DNA of 64,000 nt, taken from contig NZ_NHPP01000018.1 of NCBI RefSeq assembly GCF_002838835.1, forward strand, positions 29,860-93,859. The letters are read 5' to 3'. Origin of the DNA: Siphonobacter sp. SORGH_AS_0500 (GTDB lineage: Bacteria; Bacteroidota; Bacteroidia; Cytophagales; Spirosomataceae). Both the position numbers and the translations under genes were made by a program. Positions within the stretch are counted from its first letter, which is position 1; each line of letters begins with the position of its first letter. The notes beneath the pieces are model-generated. The model saw only the letters and a list, made by a program, of their open reading frames with translations. It was not told the DNA's origin and searched no databases. Shown piece by piece: positions 60,957-64,000 of the stretch.

Positions 60957-62216
60957 ATGCGACTATTAACCCGTAGTAATCTGATTAGTACCCTTGTTTT
61001 GCTAATGGCTTTGGTTATTAGTGGGCTATATATTTACGATCAGGTAAGCGAAGAAGTACGGGATGAAATTGATGAAGAGCTACAGAACCGAAAGCTGGAA
61101 ATTCTGGCAAGCTTACCTGCTTCGGGTTACTCTGAAAATTCAACTTTGAAAGCTGATTTTCGCATTAACCCGATTAGTCCTTCAGAATACAAAAAGCTAA
61201 AAGAGCATTACGAAGATATTGAAGTCTACGAACTGGTTGAGACCGAAATTGAGCCTCATCGGCAGCTCGTAACCAAATTTGAGCATCAGGGGAGGTATTA
61301 CCAATTACAGATTGAAACGTCATTGCTGGACTTGGAGGACATGGGTGAGGTGATTACCCGTAGCACAGCCTGGGTTTGTTTAGGACTGGTTCTGTTAGCG
61401 TTCATAGTGAATCTTCTCCTGCAAAAAAGGCTTTGGCGATCGTTTTACCAGACGCTTGAGCAACTGAAAAACTTTCGCGTGGATCATCAGGATCATCTAC
61501 TATTACCCCAAAGCTCAATCTATGAATTTCAGGAATTAACGCAAACCGTAAGCACGCTGGTCGAGGTAAACCGGAAGTCTTACCAGCAACAGAAACAGTT
61601 TGTTGAGAATGCTTCTCATGAGATTCAGACGCCTCTGGCGATAGCTCTGAATCAAACGGAACAGTTAATCCAAAACCCTGATTTAAAAGAAGAAGATGCC
61701 TTAACAATTGGGTTATTAACCGAACAACTCGAACGTTTATCAGCTTTAAATAAGGCTTTGTTATTAATAACGAAGATTAATAATCAGCAGTTTGGGGAGC
61801 AGGAATCCGTAGAAGTTAACCCCATGGTGATTCGTCTGATTAATGAATATGAATTTCTGGCGGAAGATAAACAACTGGATATTCAGGTAACGGATGAGCA
61901 ATCAATCATTGTTCAGGCTAACGAATATCTGATTGAAATTCTGATTCGAAATCTTATTCGTAATGCCTATTTGCACACGCCGGAAAGTGGTTTTATTAAA
62001 GTTCAGTTGAGTCCTAATAAACTGGAAATTCGGAATTCTGCCAGGGCCATTGCTGGTAAAACAGAAGATTTATTTAACCGATTTACCAAGCAAAGTACGC
62101 ATCGACAATCGTTGGGATTGGGTTTATCCATCGTCAAATCCATCTGTGATGCGTACGGCTATCAGCCCAAAATTTCTTCAGATTATGAAAAATTTATGAT
62201 CAGTATTCAATTCTAG
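60957..62216 (+). CDS. Sensor histidine kinase with a degenerate G1 box
   Basis: This 419-residue kinase has a membrane segment at 8-27, a periplasmic domain (about 28-135), a second membrane segment at about 136-153 (AWVCLGLVLLAFIVNLLL), a HAMP-like linker, HisKA with FVENASHEIQTPLAIALN (His about 223), an N box LIRNLIRNAYLHTP and a G2-like LGLGLSIVKSICDAYGY. The usual DxGxG G1 box is replaced by RNSARAIAG, so the ATP lid is reduced. Such short ATPase domains are known in Bacteroidota kinases. It pairs with the response regulator upstream and precedes an outer-membrane-type gene by 61 bp. Confidence 0.88.
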   Translation: MRLLTRSNLISTLVLLMALVISGLYIYDQVSEEVRDEIDEELQNRKLEILASLPASGYSENSTLKADFRINPISPSEYKKLKEHYEDIEVYELVETEIEPHRQLVTKFEHQGRYYQLQIETSLLDLEDMGEVITRSTAWVCLGLVLLAFIVNLLLQKRLWRSFYQTLEQLKNFRVDHQDHLLLPQSSIYEFQELTQTVSTLVEVNRKSYQQQKQFVENASHEIQTPLAIALNQTEQLIQNPDLKEEDALTIGLLTEQLERLSALNKALLLITKINNQQFGEQESVEVNPMVIRLINEYEFLAEDKQLDIQVTDEQSIIVQANEYLIEILIRNLIRNAYLHTPESGFIKVQLSPNKLEIRNSARAIAGKTEDLFNRFTKQSTHRQSLGLGLSIVKSICDAYGYQPKISSDYEKFMISIQF

Positions 62217-62277
62217 AATTTATTCCAGATTCGTTCCAGAAATGGGTCTGAGCTTTGGCGGTATAATCGACAAAGCC

Positions 62278-63086
62278 ATGAAAAAGCTACTGACCTTCTT
62301 CGCTATCCTTTTTGCCTATCATACCCAAGCTCAAACTTCGGATTCCAGCCGGGTATTACCACCGGTAAAACCCGTTAAAGTCTCCCACGCCGAACCTCTA
62401 TATCTGGATTTGGTGCGTGATTTAGGAGCCCGCAAAGGCGAACGGGAATGGAACGTAGGAACCTCCTTCAGCAAGCACGGCGGGGCGGCTCACTGGCATC
62501 CTTTCGTCGAATATGAATTTGCTCCCATTAACCGGCTGGGCCTGGAAGTAGAAGTGCCGCTACAGGCTCAGGTACCCATGGCAGACGATATCCCGAGCAG
62601 TAGTTTGAATATGAAAAGTCTGAAAACTTCCCTGCAATGGACGTACGCGGTGATAGAGCCTGGCAAACTTCGCTGGCGGTGGGTTATACCAATGAGTTAT
62701 TAATCAATCACGAGTCGGGAAAGTTGTTTTCGGCTGAATTAGGCTTTCCGTTTATGGTTGCGGCCAAAAAGTGGGGATCGCAGGTACACACGCTGGTATA
62801 TGCGGCTCTGGGTGGGGAGAAAAAATGGGGGAAATCACTGGAGCCAACGGGGTATGAAGTAAACCTGGCTTTGCATTACGTTATTCCGCATAGCAAGGCT
62901 TTTGTTGGCGTAGAGTTATACCATAGTCAGAATGGTCCCGTCTATGAAAACGCGATTCGTCCGCAGGTACGCGTTGCTCTGAAGAATAATCTATTGGTAG
63001 GGTTTGTAAGCAGCTTCTCGCTGAAAAATTCCGATCCGGTAAGTTCTTTCATTCGGATCATCTACGAGCCAAAGAAACGGAAGTAG
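62278..63086 (+). CDS. Secreted HAEPLYLDLVRDLGARKGE-type protein (frameshift)
   Basis: Joined across one break this is a 269-residue protein with a signal peptide (MKKLLTFFAILFAYHTQAQT). The conserved block HAEPLYLDLVRDLGARKGE (about 39-57) followed by EWNVG is one I recognise only as a recurrent, sometimes misannotated, Bacteroidota family. The rest alternates like a beta-barrel (FVEYEFAPINRLGLEVEVPL, VALKNNLLVGFVSSFSL) and ends FIRIIYEPKKRK. One base seems lost near 62656-62662; the upstream frame runs to 62703 and the downstream one resumes as AWQTSLAVGYTNELLINHES. It follows a two-component system and is probably controlled by it. Confidence 0.7.
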
Positions 63087-63270
63087 GGCAGAAAAAGTGG
63101 AGCGTTGTAATAAGTCATCTATTCCAGCCTGTTGTCTCGAACGAAGTGAGAGCACTTACTAAGGTTGTGAAAAGTGACTTACTGATAACAAAGGTGCTAC
63201 TAAAAACAATAAGGTTCTTCGCTTTGCTCTGAATGACAGAGAGGGGGCTTATACTGGTAAAAGAGCTGCG

Positions 63271-63308
63271 ATAAACGAATAACAAACAACCACAAACTAA
63301 TCACTAAC
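63271..63308 (-). repeat. Heptad array at the stop of the class IV aminotransferase gene
   Basis: AAC occurs at 63274, 63281, 63288 and 63295, seven apart; on the coding (minus) strand this is a GTT array after the stop. The spacer 63087-63270 contains no gene. Confidence 0.78.
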
Positions 63309-63897
63309 GAATGGCTGAAACAGGCAAAGTAGGAGCCTGATGCCATTCGATCATAGCATTGAAAAGGCGGATTTCTTTAAAATAACGCAAATCGTCAGCG
63401 GCGAGTCGTTCAGGAATGATAATTCCGCTGGCTAACAGAGCTGCCCGCCGTGTTCCTAACAGTAGAGGCTGGTGCGGCGTATACCATTCCTGCCCGTCGG
63501 ATAAAGCAATATTTGTGTAGCTCGTATCGGTAATCAAACCATTTTTTATAATTAACACTTCATCAGCTTTGGCCTGAGCAGTTAACGCGTTCAAAGAGGT
63601 ACGATCAGAAAATTTGTAGTTATACTCCAAGGCATCAGCGGTAACTAATTCCAAACTTTGAATGGAGCGGATGGTGTAAGGAATGAATTCAACCAGCGTA
63701 ATACCCTCTGACCCGTAAATCACCCGGCACCGGTAAGTCCCTTCAACATCAAGATTTTCAGGAATGGGAATCATCTCCTCTAAATCCCAGCGATCATTCA
63801 GACCAAACAATTCCTTCCGACTCCGATGAATCCGTTGCTGGTGGTAATACAGATTTTCCAGTTCTCCCTGATGAAAGCGAATGGTTTCTAGAAGCAT
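63304..63897 (-). CDS. Class IV aminotransferase-fold protein (PabC-like)
   Basis: This 197-residue protein has the PLP fold type IV core: YRCRVIYGSEGITLVEF (about 56-72), the Lys in YNYKFSDRTSLNAL (about 95), then ADEVLIIKNGLITDTSYTNI (about 111-130) and LLLGTRRAALLASGIIIPER, which corresponds to the TxxSNI-type and GxxR motifs of 4-amino-4-deoxychorismate lyase and branched-chain aminotransferases. It is shorter than either (about 270-300), lacking much of the N-terminal domain, as in the aminodeoxychorismate lyase-like proteins of Bacteroidota. It may make p-aminobenzoate for folate. Its ATG abuts a TTTAGGG-type array. Confidence 0.8.
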   Translation of the reverse strand: MLLETIRFHQGELENLYYHQQRIHRSRKELFGLNDRWDLEEMIPIPENLDVEGTYRCRVIYGSEGITLVEFIPYTIRSIQSLELVTADALEYNYKFSDRTSLNALTAQAKADEVLIIKNGLITDTSYTNIALSDGQEWYTPHQPLLLGTRRAALLASGIIIPERLAADDLRYFKEIRLFNAMIEWHQAPTLPVSAIR

Positions 63898-64000
63898 TTA
63901 GGGTTTAGGGTTTAGGGTTTAGGGTTTAGGGTTTAGGGTTTAGGGTTTAGGGTTTAGGGTTTAGGGTTTAGGGTTTAGGGTTAGGGTTTAGGGTTTAGGG
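63897..64000 (-). repeat. Telomere-like (TTTAGGG)n heptamer array touching a start codon
   Basis: Twelve exact TTTAGGG units (63897-63980), one shortened TTAGGG (63981-63986) and two more units reach the window edge. The first base is the last base of the gene's start codon (CAT at 63895-63897). On the coding strand the array is CCCTAAA, so AAC occurs every seven bases and the ATG starts 8 bases after the last AAC, as at 45192 and 49189. The array may extend beyond the window. Confidence 0.95.

Noticed and set aside
63897..64000. Plant telomere contamination
   Set aside because: The array is fused to a bacterial start codon, follows the same strand rule and 8-base spacing as other loci, and related GGGTTTA heptads occur at 45074 and 48434.
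1..64000. tRNA or rRNA genes
   Set aside because: No T-arm motif with a cloverleaf context or rRNA-like stretch was recognised on either strand; a covariance search would settle this.

Overview
The window reads as the chromosome of a free-living member of the Bacteroidota, most likely order Cytophagales. The evidence is a SusC/SusD pair, FtsZ/RecQ/UvrD proteins of Bacteroidota style, several lipoproteins, genes starting without Shine-Dalgarno sequences, and repeated matches to the Bacteroidota -7 promoter element TAnnTTTG. GC content looks moderate in genes and falls sharply in a few intergenic or acquired stretches. I saw no rRNA, tRNA, CRISPR array, integrase or intact insertion sequence.

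Layout. 1-3.8 kb: an EmrAB-type drug efflux pair with a divergent MarR regulator and a phased operator. 3.9-13.1 kb: a methyltransferase, a RecD-like helicase, a Nudix hydrolase, an ABC-F/eIF1-like translation pair, a MORN-TonB protein, a DoxX-like protein and a two-component system. 13.4-23.9 kb: RecQ, a divergent FtsZ-like GTPase, a zinc ribbon, a YCF48-like propeller, a LOG protein, an OmpA-PD40 protein, a Cys/Met-metabolism PLP enzyme and Crp/flavodoxin-type redox genes. 23.9-26.3 kb: an AT-rich patch with an acyltransferase and little else. 26.3-37.8 kb: a FrnE-like DsbA protein with a Crp regulator, PcrA/UvrD, a sigma/anti-sigma/outer-membrane triad, a C1 peptidase, a phosphoesterase, a TPR protein, Hpt and a DeoR regulator. 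38.1-50.3 kb: a utilization locus (SusC, SusD, GH20 hexosaminidase, GH29 fucosidase, GntP permease, RidA, M19 dipeptidase). 50.3-64 kb: small membrane and lipoproteins, a very AT-rich 0.9 kb desert, a choice-of-anchor-I propeller, a repeat-rich spacer, a thioesterase, a solitary NuoD, PlsC, a second two-component system and a class IV aminotransferase.

The most unusual signal is not a protein. At more than a dozen gene boundaries there are arrays in which a trinucleotide recurs every seven bases: AAC on the coding strand just before start codons, GTT on the coding strand just after stop codons. The heptad sequence differs from locus to locus, yet the two arms flanking one spacer are often exactly complementary (25 of 25 at 48434/48481, 23 of 23 at 8790/8830, 14 of 14 at 1615/1674). 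Some degenerate to simple tandem heptamers, including a telomere-like TTTAGGG array that runs straight into a start codon at 63897. Two arrays enclose a 67-nt stem element that shows compensatory changes.

A technical warning: eight genes are broken by a single apparent frameshift, and all eight are explained by one missing base, often in a short homopolymer. I treat these as probable sequencing or assembly deletions and annotate each gene across the break.
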